14,080 bases of DNA, taken from Chloroflexota bacterium. GTDB lineage: Bacteria > Chloroflexota > Anaerolineae > B4-G1. Below are positions 1 through 7,049 of this stretch, piece by piece; position 1 is the first letter of the stretch, and the number at the start of each line of letters is the position of its first letter. The notes below the pieces were generated by a model that was not told the origin of the DNA, ran no database searches, and saw only the letters and a list, made by a program, of their open reading frames with translations. Location: NCBI GenBank assembly GCA_030596915.1, contig JAUVSX010000023.1:1-14080 (forward strand), read 5' to 3'. A program made the position numbers and the translations under genes.

Positions 1-15
1 CGCAGGTACCGCCCA

Positions 16-690
16 ATGGCTGGCGCCGCTTCGGTTCCTGGTCCCGGGGTGCCCTTCGTAACCTCGTGGAGCGGCGGCAAGGACTCGTGTCTGGCGCTTC
101 ATCGCGCCGTGGCATCCCGCGCCAGGCCCGCATTCCGGCTCTCGATGTTGCGCGAGGAACGTGAGCGCTCGCGTTCCCACCGGTTGAGACCTGCCATCCT
201 GCAATCCCAGGCTGTGACACTTGGCATTCCGCTTGTCACCCGTTGCGCCTCGTCATCGGAGTACGAGAATGTCTTCGTATCTGCCTTGCGTGACCTGCAT
301 GCCGAGGGTGTCGAGGCAGGCGTGTTCGGCGACATCGATCTCGACAGTCACCGGCTGTGGGAGGAGAAGGTCTGCGACATGGCCCGTATCAAGGCACACC
401 TGCCGCTTTGGAAGGCGCCGCGGCGTTCGCTACTGGACCAGGTTCTCGCCCTCGGATACGAGGCCACAGTCGTTGCTTCCAGCGAACAGAAGTTGGGCAG
501 CGCATACCTGGGCAGTCCTCTCGATCAAGGACTAGTCCGGGAATTTGAGCGCATCGGGATCGATCCCTCGGGAGAAGAAGGCGAATACCACACGTGGGTC
601 ACCGGTGGCCCGCTGTTCTCTCGACCTTTGGGACCGGAGTTTGGTGAGACCAGTCGCCAATCGACTTACTGGTTCCTCGACGTCTTCTGA
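16..690 (+). CDS. DUF71/COG2102 (Dph6-like) PP-loop ATP pyrophosphatase, putative B12-salvage type
   Basis: The 224-residue product has the PP-loop motif SGGKDS at residues 19-24. It also has the family's C-terminal signature GEEGEYHTW at about 187-195 and a conserved middle block with GVFGDIDLDSHR at 102-113. In eukaryotes and archaea the family amidates diphthine. Bacteria lack diphthamide, and comparative genomics of DUF71/COG2102 has linked a bacterial subgroup to B12 salvage. The gene lies 25 nt before cobT in a cobamide operon, which supports that subgroup. The family's ATP-driven amide or ligase chemistry suggests it acts on a corrinoid side chain, but the substrate is inferred. The reading frame is open to the window edge, so the start could lie further upstream. 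GTG at 49 is an alternative start that puts the PP-loop closer to the N-terminus, as is usual. AGG at 4-6 is a weak ribosome site for the ATG at 16. Confidence 0.82.
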   Translation: MAGAASVPGPGVPFVTSWSGGKDSCLALHRAVASRARPAFRLSMLREERERSRSHRLRPAILQSQAVTLGIPLVTRCASSSEYENVFVSALRDLHAEGVEAGVFGDIDLDSHRLWEEKVCDMARIKAHLPLWKAPRRSLLDQVLALGYEATVVASSEQKLGSAYLGSPLDQGLVREFERIGIDPSGEEGEYHTWVTGGPLFSRPLGPEFGETSRQSTYWFLDVF

Positions 691-715
691 GACACCTCGA
701 CACATTGGGAGTGCT

Positions 716-1774
716 ATGACTTCTCTTCTGGAACGCACGATCAGCTCGATCCGCCCTTTGGACGCGGAGGCGATGGCGACGGCGCGCGCGCGCCAGGCTC
801 GCTTGACGAAACCGCCCGGTAGTCTGGGACGCCTGGAGGATATCTCCGTTCAAATGGCGGGCATCACTGGGCAGGCTAGACCGGTCATCAGGGAGAAAGC
901 TGTCATCGCCTGTGCTGGAGACCACGGCGTGGTGGCCCAGGGAGTCAGCGCCTATCCCCAGGAGGTCACTCCCCAGATGGTGCTTAACTTCCTCAGGGGA
1001 GGCGCGGCGATCAACGTTCTGGCCCGCCACGTCGGCGCTCGCGTCGTCGTCGTTGACGCCGGCGTGGCATCCGACTTGGCGCCCCAGGCAGGCTTGGTCA
1101 TTCGCAAGGTGGACTATGGCACATCCGACATGACACAGGGCCCTGCGATGAGCCGCGATCAGGCCGTGCGATCGGTTGAGGCCGGCATCGGAATCCTTGA
1201 AGACGAGATGGCACACGGCCTGAGCATTGTCGCCACCGGCGATATGGGTATCGGGAACACTACACCGTCAAGCGCGATCGTAGCCGTGATAACGGGGTTG
1301 CCTGTCGCCGAAGTCACGGGCCACGGCACCGGCATCAGCGACACACAACTCGCACACAAAGTGGCCATCATCGAGAAGGCGCTTGCTGTCAACCGCCCCG
1401 ATTCCGGCGATGCTCTCGACGTTCTCTCCAAGGTCGGAGGCTTCGAGATCGGGGCTATTGCCGGGGTCATCCTGGGCGCGGCGGCCCACGCCATCCCGGT
1501 CGTCATTGACGGCTTCATCTCCACCGCCGGCGCGCTCATCGCCGCGGGATTGGCGCCTGCCTCACGCAGCTATATGATCGCTGCCCACACCTCGGTGGAG
1601 ATCGGCCACGGGGCCGCGCTCGCGCACCTGGGCCTCAGGCCGTGCCTGGACTTCGATCTGCGGCTCGGAGAGGGCACTGGTGCAGCGCTTGCAGTGGGCC
1701 TGATTGAGGCAGCCTGCAAGATACTCGACGAGATGGCGACATTCGAGAGTGCGGGAATCTCCGACAAGGCGTAG
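716..1774 (+). CDS. cobT: Nicotinate-nucleotide--dimethylbenzimidazole phosphoribosyltransferase CobT
   Basis: CobT transfers phosphoribose from nicotinate mononucleotide to a lower-ligand base, giving the alpha-ribotide used by CobS. The 352-residue length is typical. Family landmarks are KPPGSLGRLE near 32-41, GDHGVVAQGVSAYPQEVT at 68-85, GDMGIGNTT at 175-183 and LGEGTGAAL at 317-325. The glutamate in the last motif (E319) matches the catalytic Glu317 of the Salmonella enzyme. The frame is open upstream to 545, but ATG 716 is preferred: TTGGGAG (705-711) precedes it and the product then begins at the normal family N-terminus. The gene starts 25 nt after the DUF71 gene and ends 3 nt before cobS, so it is co-transcribed. 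One oddity is GDMG, where many relatives have GEMG. The base used (dimethylbenzimidazole, purine or phenolic) cannot be read from the sequence. Confidence 0.96.
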   Translation: MTSLLERTISSIRPLDAEAMATARARQARLTKPPGSLGRLEDISVQMAGITGQARPVIREKAVIACAGDHGVVAQGVSAYPQEVTPQMVLNFLRGGAAINVLARHVGARVVVVDAGVASDLAPQAGLVIRKVDYGTSDMTQGPAMSRDQAVRSVEAGIGILEDEMAHGLSIVATGDMGIGNTTPSSAIVAVITGLPVAEVTGHGTGISDTQLAHKVAIIEKALAVNRPDSGDALDVLSKVGGFEIGAIAGVILGAAAHAIPVVIDGFISTAGALIAAGLAPASRSYMIAAHTSVEIGHGAALAHLGLRPCLDFDLRLGEGTGAALAVGLIEAACKILDEMATFESAGISDKA

Positions 1775-1777
1775 GCT

Positions 1778-2524
1778 ATGAAGTCGCTCCTCCTGGCGCT
1801 GCAATTCCTGACGATTATTCCGGTCCGCGCGCGAGGTGAAGTCACGCCTCGAGAGATGGCCCGCGCCGCAGCCTGGTTCTCCGTCGTCGGCCTGCTGTTG
1901 GGCGCGATACTGGCGCTTGTCGACGCCGGGGTTCGCAGGGTGTTGCCTCCGGCAGCGAGCGCCGCCCTGCTACTGGCCGTCTGGGTCGCGCTGACTGGAG
2001 CGTTGCACCTGGACGGATTCCTGGACTGCTGCGACGGTCTGCTGGCCGCCCGGTCACCGGAGAAGCGTCTCGAGATACTGCGCGACACCAGGGTCGGCGC
2101 CTTCGCCGTGGTCGGAGGCATTTGTTTACTTCTTCTCAAGTACGCAGCGCTCACGGAGCTCCCGGACGCCAGGCGGCTGACAGTGCTTTTCGTGGTTCCA
2201 GCTTTGACCCGCGCGGTGATGGTCTACGCGATGCGCGCCTATCCGTATGCCAGGACAGGCGCGGGACTGGGGCAGCTCTTCACCGAGGCCCTATCGTGGC
2301 GAGAGGTGGCGATTGCGGGAGTCATCGCCGTCGTCGCAACGGGGCTGGTGCTCGGAGGTCTGGGGATCGTTCTGGCTCTCTGCATCTGGCTGATGGCGGT
2401 AGTGATTGCGCGGTGGGTGCAGCGCCGCATCCCCGGCCTGACGGGAGATGTGTACGGCGCGATCAACGAGACGACGGAAGTGGGAGCGCTTCTGGTCGTC
2501 CTCGCCATCGAGGCCGTGTGGTGA
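1778..2524 (+). CDS. cobS: Adenosylcobinamide-GDP ribazoletransferase (cobalamin 5'-phosphate synthase) CobS
   Basis: This is an integral membrane enzyme that joins AdoCbi-GDP to the alpha-ribotide (or riboside) made by CobT, the last assembly step of the nucleotide loop. The 248-residue product begins with LLALQFLTIIPV, the usual CobS start. It carries the signature HLDGFLDCCDGL at 77-88, a CDP-alcohol-phosphotransferase-like metal site rich in Asp. RLEILRDTRVGAFA follows at 97-110, and GLTGDVYGA comes near the C-terminus. Several hydrophobic stretches (about 36-52, 60-76, 108-126, 138-152, 176-212 and 232-247) are membrane segments. The start follows the cobT stop by 3 nt. Its TGA lies inside a GTGA overlap with the next gene, which suggests translational coupling. 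Confidence 0.95.
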   Translation: MKSLLLALQFLTIIPVRARGEVTPREMARAAAWFSVVGLLLGAILALVDAGVRRVLPPAASAALLLAVWVALTGALHLDGFLDCCDGLLAARSPEKRLEILRDTRVGAFAVVGGICLLLLKYAALTELPDARRLTVLFVVPALTRAVMVYAMRAYPYARTGAGLGQLFTEALSWREVAIAGVIAVVATGLVLGGLGIVLALCIWLMAVVIARWVQRRIPGLTGDVYGAINETTEVGALLVVLAIEAVW

Positions 2525-3327
2525 AACCCCAACTCCCGTTTCGGCTCGGGTCAACCTCGTACGTCTACCCGGCCGACATCCTGCCCAACGTCCGCAAGCT
2601 GGCGCCGCTAGTAGATGACGTCGAGCTGGTGCTCTTCGAGGTGGACAGCCAGAACAACCTGCCAGCGCCAGCGGTCATCACCGAACTGGCCGATCTGGCC
2701 GCAGCTCACGATCTGACCTACACAGTCCACCTCCCGTTGGATCTGCGCCTGGCCGAGGCCGATAGCGGGCGCCGGCATCCATCGATTGACAAGGCTCGCC
2801 GCGTGGTTGGCTGCACGCAAGAGCTTGACCCGTGGGCATACGTGGTGCACCTGGATGGCGCTGACATCATCTCGGACGGAGGTCCCCGTGCGCGCGCTCG
2901 CTGGCAGTCTCAAGCGGCGCGGTCGCTTGAATTGATCGCGAAGGCGGGGGCCGACCTGCAACGGCTCGCGGTCGAGAACCTGGAGGCGTACGCGCCGGAC
3001 GCCTTCTTGCCAGTGGTCAAGGAACTGGGCATCAGTCTGTGTATCGACCTGGGCCATTTTGTCAAGGTCGGCCTAGACCCGCTGCCCTACCTTGAAGCGA
3101 ACATAACTCAGACTCGGGTCGTGCACCTGCACGGCTGTGAAAGCGGTCGCGACCACCAAGGCCTCGCCCAGCTCCCAGAGGGACTGCTCGCTGCAATACT
3201 CAACGCGCTGCTGAGCGAAGGGTACGAAGGCGTGCTGACGCTCGAGGTGTTTTCGGAGCAGGCCTTCTTCCCAGGACGCGACCTGATTCTCTCGCTGGTG
3301 GAGGCCAACCCATGGGCCGACAACTGA
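2521..3327 (+). CDS. cbiR: Cobamide-remodelling hydrolase CbiR (AP endonuclease 2 / xylose-isomerase-like TIM barrel)
   Basis: The 268-residue product is a TIM-barrel metalloenzyme whose sequence and setting match CbiR, first described in Akkermansia muciniphila. CbiR cleaves the nucleotide loop of cobamides so the lower ligand can be replaced. N-terminal features are LGSTSYVYPADILPNV at 9-24 and ELVLFE at 35-40. Candidate metal or active-site residues occur in the TIM-barrel order: H70 (YTVHLP), H110 (VVHLDG), E152 (VENLE), D176 and H179 (IDLGH), H202/H204 (VHLHG) and E242 (LEVF). I start it at GTG 2521, overlapping the cobS TGA as GTGA. The frame is open much further upstream, but only as a shadow of cobS. 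The position between cobS and cobU is decisive for the function call, since a generic sugar isomerase would be odd here. CbiR is, as I recall, reported to release a cobinamide-phosphate-level product; that detail is knowledge, not seen. Confidence 0.85.
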   Translation: MKPQLPFRLGSTSYVYPADILPNVRKLAPLVDDVELVLFEVDSQNNLPAPAVITELADLAAAHDLTYTVHLPLDLRLAEADSGRRHPSIDKARRVVGCTQELDPWAYVVHLDGADIISDGGPRARARWQSQAARSLELIAKAGADLQRLAVENLEAYAPDAFLPVVKELGISLCIDLGHFVKVGLDPLPYLEANITQTRVVHLHGCESGRDHQGLAQLPEGLLAAILNALLSEGYEGVLTLEVFSEQAFFPGRDLILSLVEANPWADN

Positions 3328-3938
3328 TTCTGATCCTGGGCGGCGCGCGTGGTGGCAAGAGCGATTTCGCGCAGGACCTGGCGGCACAGATAGGCAAGCA
3401 CGTGCTATACGTCGCAACGGCCCAGGCCGGTGACGAAGAGATGGAGCGCCGCATCGCGGATCATCGCGCTTCACGGCCGGGCGACTGGACCACGCTTGAG
3501 GCATCAACGGGCGTCAGCGGCGCGGTCGCCGAGAGCACGCGTGACTCACAGCTCGACGTCGTGCTCCTCGACTGCCTGACGTTGCTCGTCTCCAAGCTGG
3601 TCTTGGGGGCCGTCCCAGGCTCTGACCCGGACCTGGTCGACGAGAACCTGGCGCGTGAGCTTGTAGCCGGCGAGTTGAACACGTTGCTGGCCTGCGTAAG
3701 CGCCGGAGACGCGACCTGGATCGTCGTCAGCAACGAGGTCGGCTGGGGCCTGGTGCCGCCGTATCCCTTGGGGCGAGTCTATCGCGACCTTCTTGGATGG
3801 GCCAACCAGCAGGTGGCGGCAGCGGCCGACCGCGTCTATCTGATGGTGGCGGGACTCCCCGTGGACGTCAAGGCGCTGGCCAGTCCGCGGCCGGGGCCCT
3901 GGCTGAGTGCTGCCAAGCCCCACACCACTTCTTCGTAG
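3312..3938 (+). CDS. cobU: Adenosylcobinamide kinase / adenosylcobinamide-phosphate guanylyltransferase CobU
   Basis: CobU phosphorylates adenosylcobinamide and then transfers GMP to make AdoCbi-GDP, the partner substrate of CobS. The 208-residue product has the P-loop GGARGGKS at 10-17. It then has VATAQAGDEEMERRIADHR at 34-52, where H51 corresponds to the guanylylated histidine of the Salmonella enzyme, followed by RPGDWTTLE. Further on are LLDCLTLLVSKL, SNEVGWGLVPPYPLGRVYRDLLGWANQ and the usual closing motif GLPVDVK. The ATG at 3312 lies inside the end of cbiR (16-nt overlap). The roughly 19 residues after GLPVDVK look like an added tail, since most CobU proteins end within a few residues of that motif. 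This tail overlaps the possible 3' end of the decayed lgt on the opposite strand. The tail may have formed when the original stop was lost. Confidence 0.95.
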   Translation: MGRQLILILGGARGGKSDFAQDLAAQIGKHVLYVATAQAGDEEMERRIADHRASRPGDWTTLEASTGVSGAVAESTRDSQLDVVLLDCLTLLVSKLVLGAVPGSDPDLVDENLARELVAGELNTLLACVSAGDATWIVVSNEVGWGLVPPYPLGRVYRDLLGWANQQVAAAADRVYLMVAGLPVDVKALASPRPGPWLSAAKPHTTSS

Positions 3939-3973
3939 GCGAAGGTGGCATAGAGGCCGGTCTTCTCCTCAAG

Positions 3974-4440
3974 CTACTGCCCAAGGTCGTTGTATGGTGT
4001 GACCCCATGCTGAGCAGCAATGGCTACGCCCCAAGGTAGGTCCGTTGGCTGCCCGCAGATATCCTGATTGATGAAGTCCGCCGGGCGTTCGACGACCTGA
4101 GCGATCGGTAGAGCGGTCCCCGCCCCATCGCGGAAGAGCCACAGGCCGAACTTGCGCCGTCGCGCTTGGATAACTGCTGCGATCAGACCGACCAGAATAG
4201 CGCCGTGCAATTCAGCCCACCCCCCAGCGTGTTGGGAATCCGAACGGGGTCATGCAGCTAGGCAGTACCGCCGCCGAGTTGTCCGTCCACCACGTGCTAC
4301 AGCCTCGCGCACAGGGCAATAAGAGGCGACCTGTCGGCATGGGCACATCTGGTTGTCGCCGATGTCCAGTCGTATTGTCCTTGTACTTCGTCAGACTCCG
4401 CCTCACGACGGACTCCCTTGCTTTGGCTGGTGGCTCTGGC
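3974..4440 (-). pseudogene. lgt: Decayed prolipoprotein diacylglyceryl transferase (lgt) remnant
   Basis: Translating the minus strand in two frames gives a degraded Lgt. From 4440 downward one frame reads KGVRREAE and, near 4305, CARL-stop-HVVDG, then DPVRI and GGGLN. This follows the Lgt order GARLYHV, DP..I, GGL, with the Tyr replaced by TAG (4297-4299). A second TAG sits at 4258-4260. Near 4210 the frame shifts and continues as LHGAILVGLIAAVIQARRRK. ERPADFINQ follows, where intact Lgt has GRxGNFxN, then CGQPTDLPWGV at about 4025-4054, and finally a worn TPYNDL where Lgt has HPTxLYE. Possible 3' traces (GLYATF) run on towards 3915. The invariant Gly-Asn of the GRxGNF motif is lost. No start codon or ribosome site is visible. 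Two in-frame stops and a frameshift make this a pseudogene. Lgt attaches lipid to lipoproteins, and two lipoproteins are encoded in this window, so a functional copy must exist elsewhere. Confidence 0.72.
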
Positions 4441-4504
4441 CATCTCGGCCCACAGAGGGCTTCCACCTCCTAGATACTCGCCATGCCTGGCACACTGAGA
4501 AGAA

Positions 4505-4527
4505 GCCGCTGACCAGGCGTCAGCGGC
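4505..4527 (-). terminator. Terminator-like hairpin behind the FAD oxidoreductase gene
   Basis: A perfect 8-bp stem (GCCGCTGA / TCAGCGGC) with a 7-nt loop lies about 50 nt after the oxidoreductase stop. In the minus-strand sense it is followed by TTCTTCTC, a short pyrimidine run, so it works best as a terminator for that strand. A second, weaker GC hairpin (CCCCG / CGGGG) lies nearer the stop, at about 4555-4575. Confidence 0.55.
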
Positions 4528-4577
4528 CTCAGCGAAGTCTGTGCGCGGGTCAGGCCCCCGACACAGGCCGGGGCTCC

Positions 4578-5864
4578 CTATGGCAGCATAGCTCCATCCG
4601 CAGCCAACTGCTGCCGCAGAAGCATCGGATCCAGGTCTCTTGGGAGCACGTCTGTCTCAGCGCACAGAGCCGCTGCCGTTCCTGCCGCCTGCCCCGTCAT
4701 CATACAGGGCGGAATGACCCGGATCGCGTGGATCAGGCCGTCATCCACGCTGATGCAACGCCCGCTGCTCAGCACCCCGTCCAGCGTCTCTGGCACGAGA
4801 GCGCGGTAGGGTACCTGGAGGTGGTCTCCGGACCCGAACATCTCGCCGGTCATGCCGATCGCATCCTCGAACTGCGCGCCTCCTTCCAGCTCCTCTCGGG
4901 TGAGCTTGTGGATGCCCCTGACGCGGCGGCTGTCCCGTACGCCCAGTTGGCCCGCCAATGCCAGTAGGCGCACATTCCGATATCCCGGCACATTGCGGCG
5001 GTAGAAGTCCAGGCCGATCGTGATCCTTCGGCGGAGTTCGATTTCGGCATACGTCAGCGCATTCACGTCGATGGCGCTCAATTCACCCGCAAAGGTATCA
5101 TCAGGAAACGCGTCCACGGTCTTTCCTGCGCTGCGGCTGGCCAGGCCCAGAATGTTGACCCAGTACACGCCGATGTCGCTGTGGGGCGTCGCGTTCGCAC
5201 CAATGGGACAACCCCCCAATGCCCTAACCTCGCTACGGAGGGCTCTTGCACGTTCTGGGTGCTCCTTCTGGTACCTACGGAAGGCATCGCGATCAACGCC
5301 ACCAACCTTAAGGTTCAGGCCAATGCGCATCGTGCCAAAGTCATATGCCGCACCGGCTCGCGCGGCGATATCGCCGTCGCCCGTGGCATCGACGCACACA
5401 CGCGACAGGATGGCCTGCCGTCCAGCCTTACTCTCGACGACGACGCCCGTCACTCGATCGTCCTGAACCAGCGCGTCAACGGCCCAGGAGTGCAGACGCA
5501 GGCCGACACCTGCTTCAGTGCACAGATCGTCCGCTACCATCTTGAGCATCTCGGAATCGACGTGCAGGTTGGTCGGGCGGACCTCCGCCAGGCCGCCGTT
5601 GGCGCGAAGGCGCTCGATCGCCTCCCAATGGATGCCTCCGATGCACCGCTCGCCCCGCCTGTCGAATAGGCCGTCCATAAACAGAACCAGCCCGCCCGTT
5701 GCGAGACCGCCCAGGTATCCGTACCGCTCGACGAGCACGGTGCGCGCGCCGCCACGCGCCGCTGCCACGGCGGCAGCAATGCCCGCCGGTCCACCGCCAG
5801 CGACCAGCACATCGACTTGATCAACGATCGGGATATCTCGTGACGGCTCTGTGATGGTCAGCAT
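4578..5864 (-). CDS. FAD-dependent oxidoreductase (FAD_oxidored / PF12831-type)
   Basis: The 428-residue product has a Rossmann FAD-binding motif at the N-terminus (VDVLVAGGGPAGIAAAVAAAR, GGGPAG at 23-28). It continues with LVERYGYLGGLATGG, a second nucleotide-associated motif VDATGDGDIAARAGA, and a C-terminal FAD-contact block containing GRCISVDDGLIHAIRVIP and MTGQAAGTAAA. This layout fits the FAD-dependent oxidoreductases often annotated near secondary-metabolite or sugar catabolism genes. The substrate is unknown. There is no signal peptide, so it is cytoplasmic. I use ATG 5864, which has AAGGAG six bases upstream. An upstream GTG at 5879 is in frame but would place that ribosome site inside the gene. 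The gene has its own promoter at 5918-5946 and a terminator at 4505-4527, so it is monocistronic and unrelated in transcription to the cob operon. Confidence 0.88.
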   Translation of the reverse strand: MLTITEPSRDIPIVDQVDVLVAGGGPAGIAAAVAAARGGARTVLVERYGYLGGLATGGLVLFMDGLFDRRGERCIGGIHWEAIERLRANGGLAEVRPTNLHVDSEMLKMVADDLCTEAGVGLRLHSWAVDALVQDDRVTGVVVESKAGRQAILSRVCVDATGDGDIAARAGAAYDFGTMRIGLNLKVGGVDRDAFRRYQKEHPERARALRSEVRALGGCPIGANATPHSDIGVYWVNILGLASRSAGKTVDAFPDDTFAGELSAIDVNALTYAEIELRRRITIGLDFYRRNVPGYRNVRLLALAGQLGVRDSRRVRGIHKLTREELEGGAQFEDAIGMTGEMFGSGDHLQVPYRALVPETLDGVLSSGRCISVDDGLIHAIRVIPPCMMTGQAAGTAAALCAETDVLPRDLDPMLLRQQLAADGAMLP

Positions 5865-5917
5865 TGCCTCTCCTTCCACGTGAAATCGACGCCCTTCGTT
5901 CTACGACCCCGCTTCCT

Positions 5918-5946
5918 AGGATACGCAGGCGTAGTGTTTCTGTCAA
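5918..5946 (-). promoter_or_regulatory. Sigma-70-type promoter of the FAD oxidoreductase gene
   Basis: On the minus strand a consensus -35 TTGACA (5941-5946) and a -10 TATCCT (5918-5923) are separated by exactly 17 nt. Transcription would begin near 5911, giving a leader of about 47 nt before ATG 5864. No operator-like repeat is evident around it. Confidence 0.75.
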
Positions 5947-6093
5947 TGGGGCTCGGGATTGCGTCTTCGCCGCCACGCTGAGAGGGTAGCTAACAGCCAC
6001 CCTGATCGCCGTCCGAGGCCAGCGCAACGACGGGACCTGCTGCGGCGGTCGAACCTCATCGCTGGGGCGACTGGGACTCCGACTCCTGCACTA

Positions 6094-6306
6094 CTCATCA
6101 CGCCGTCTCGGCGCATATTGACAGAGGCCCCAAGGAACGTGGCTTGTCTGACGAAACCGCGGGTCAGCACACCGACACTGCGTCGCCGCCCGGGCATATG
6201 CGTTGACACAGGTTGAGGCACCGAGCCCGTAGCCGTAGCATCTCAGCGAATCGGGACGGTGCGTGTCGACCACTGTGAGCACGCTGTCCGGTCTGCGTTG
6301 AGTCGA
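6094..6306 (-). pseudogene. Sulfatase / alkaline-phosphatase-superfamily N-terminal remnant
   Basis: The minus strand from about 6306 down to a TAG at 6091-6093 encodes VLTVVDTHRPDSLRCYGY, then STCVNAYARAAT. This closely follows the sulfatase N-terminus (LIVVDTLRADHLSCYGY, then TPNIDALAREG), including the metal-binding Asp and the CYGY block. A later TSHVPWG may be the worn counterpart of the segment before the catalytic Ser/Cys. Only about 70 residues survive: there is no start codon, no ribosome site and no downstream alpha/beta body, and the rest of 5950-6090 shows nothing recognisable. It is a truncated relic. The alternative is chance similarity in the readthrough of a shadow frame of the PAP2 gene, but the run of matches makes this less likely. 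Confidence 0.55.
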
Positions 6307-6330
6307 CGATGGCGCGAACTTGCAGCTGCG

Positions 6331-6354
6331 CGCGAGCGGAGACGGAAGCTCGCG
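6331..6354 (-). terminator. Hairpin just downstream of the PAP2 gene
   Basis: A perfect 7-bp stem (CGCGAGC / GCTCGCG) with a 10-nt loop lies 15 nt after the PAP2 stop codon in the minus-strand sense. There is no U-run after it, so it is a weak intrinsic terminator candidate or simply a 3' end stabilising stem. Confidence 0.3.
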
Positions 6355-6368
6355 GGGGACTGCGACCG

Positions 6369-7040
6369 CTAGCTTAGGAAGCCAAGGGAGGCGAGGATCA
6401 GAACGGGGGCGGCCCCCAGAGCCACACCGGCAACAAGCTGTGCGAGTGTGTGACGCCTCAAGTACAAGCGGGCAAGGAAGGTCAGACCAACCATCGGGGC
6501 CAGCGCAACGCTCACCAGCGGACCGAACACGAATCCAGCGAATAACGTCGCCGAAGCAATGCTGGCCACGTGGGAACTGATCTGCCAGAATGCGTTGATC
6601 AGCCCCAGTGATGCCACACCAACGACATTGGAGATGAGAAGGACCTGGAGCAGGCGGGGGCCGCCAAGCGCACGAGCGATCACGAGCGCGATCAATGCGC
6701 AACCCGTGCCCACCAGGTAGGGCAGGTGCCGCTCGTGCCTGTTTCTCATGTGAAGGTCCGCGATCCGGCCCGTCTTCAGCAGGTACACGATGAACAGCAT
6801 CGGCGCCAGCGAGACGAACACGCAGTGGAGAATTCCCCACGCGAGCCCCGCCCAGAAGGGCGTGTCCACCCAAACGACCGCGAACCCAAGCACAGCGAAC
6901 ACAACCATCGGGCTGACGACGTCGGAGTAGACGCGAGCCATCCGTACGACCGTCTCGGATGACCGGCCACTCAGGTCCAACGGCTGCCTGCTGATCGTTT
7001 CCTGATTCCTCGACTGCACCACACTGCCTCTCGTATCCAT
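6369..7040 (-). CDS. PAP2-type (lipid/acid phosphatase-like) integral membrane protein
   Basis: The 223-residue product has about five or six hydrophobic segments (roughly 42-60, 63-88, 107-126, 132-150, 158-186 and 203-222). It carries the three PAP2 phosphatase blocks in worn form. These are a basic stretch K89 to R104 (KTGRIADLHMRNRHER), SSH at 155-157, and ARLYLRRHTLAQLVAG with R191 and H197. The family motif Rx5Hx3D has Gln201 in place of the final Asp, a change I believe occurs in a subgroup with HTxxQ. It likely removes phosphate from a lipid pyrophosphate or phosphatidyl substrate at the membrane, though the substrate is unknown. The start is uncertain. ATG 7040 lies directly at an extended -10 (7041-7046), so GTG 7019 (AGAGG seven bases upstream) or ATG 6941 may be the true start, and ATG 7118 is a longer option. 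Confidence 0.72.
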   Translation of the reverse strand: MDTRGSVVQSRNQETISRQPLDLSGRSSETVVRMARVYSDVVSPMVVFAVLGFAVVWVDTPFWAGLAWGILHCVFVSLAPMLFIVYLLKTGRIADLHMRNRHERHLPYLVGTGCALIALVIARALGGPRLLQVLLISNVVGVASLGLINAFWQISSHVASIASATLFAGFVFGPLVSVALAPMVGLTFLARLYLRRHTLAQLVAGVALGAAPVLILASLGFLS

Positions 7041-7049
7041 ATCATACCA
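7041..7049 (-). promoter_or_regulatory. Extended -10 promoter of the PAP2 gene
   Basis: On the minus strand TGGTATGAT forms an extended -10 (TATGAT at 7041-7046), with only a weak -35 (TTCCGA) 17 nt upstream. Transcription would start near 7034, downstream of ATG 7040, which argues for an internal start such as GTG 7019. Confidence 0.4.

Noticed and set aside
691..715. Possible internal promoter or riboswitch before cobT
   Set aside because: Only 25 nt separate the genes and no promoter or B12 box is present.
3911..3923. Repeat of GCCAAGCCCCACA at 3913 and 11492
   Set aside because: It is 13 bases, with no extension or shared flanks. The second copy is explained by a GC hairpin, so chance is likely.
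4353..4967. Long plus-strand open frame across the lgt relic and the oxidoreductase 3' end
   Set aside because: It has no ribosome site, its composition is unlike a protein, and it lies antisense to a well-supported gene.
6091..6873. 260-codon minus-strand open frame
   Set aside because: Most of it is a shadow of the PAP2 gene. Only its final 70 codons resemble a family (sulfatase) and these are reported as a relic.
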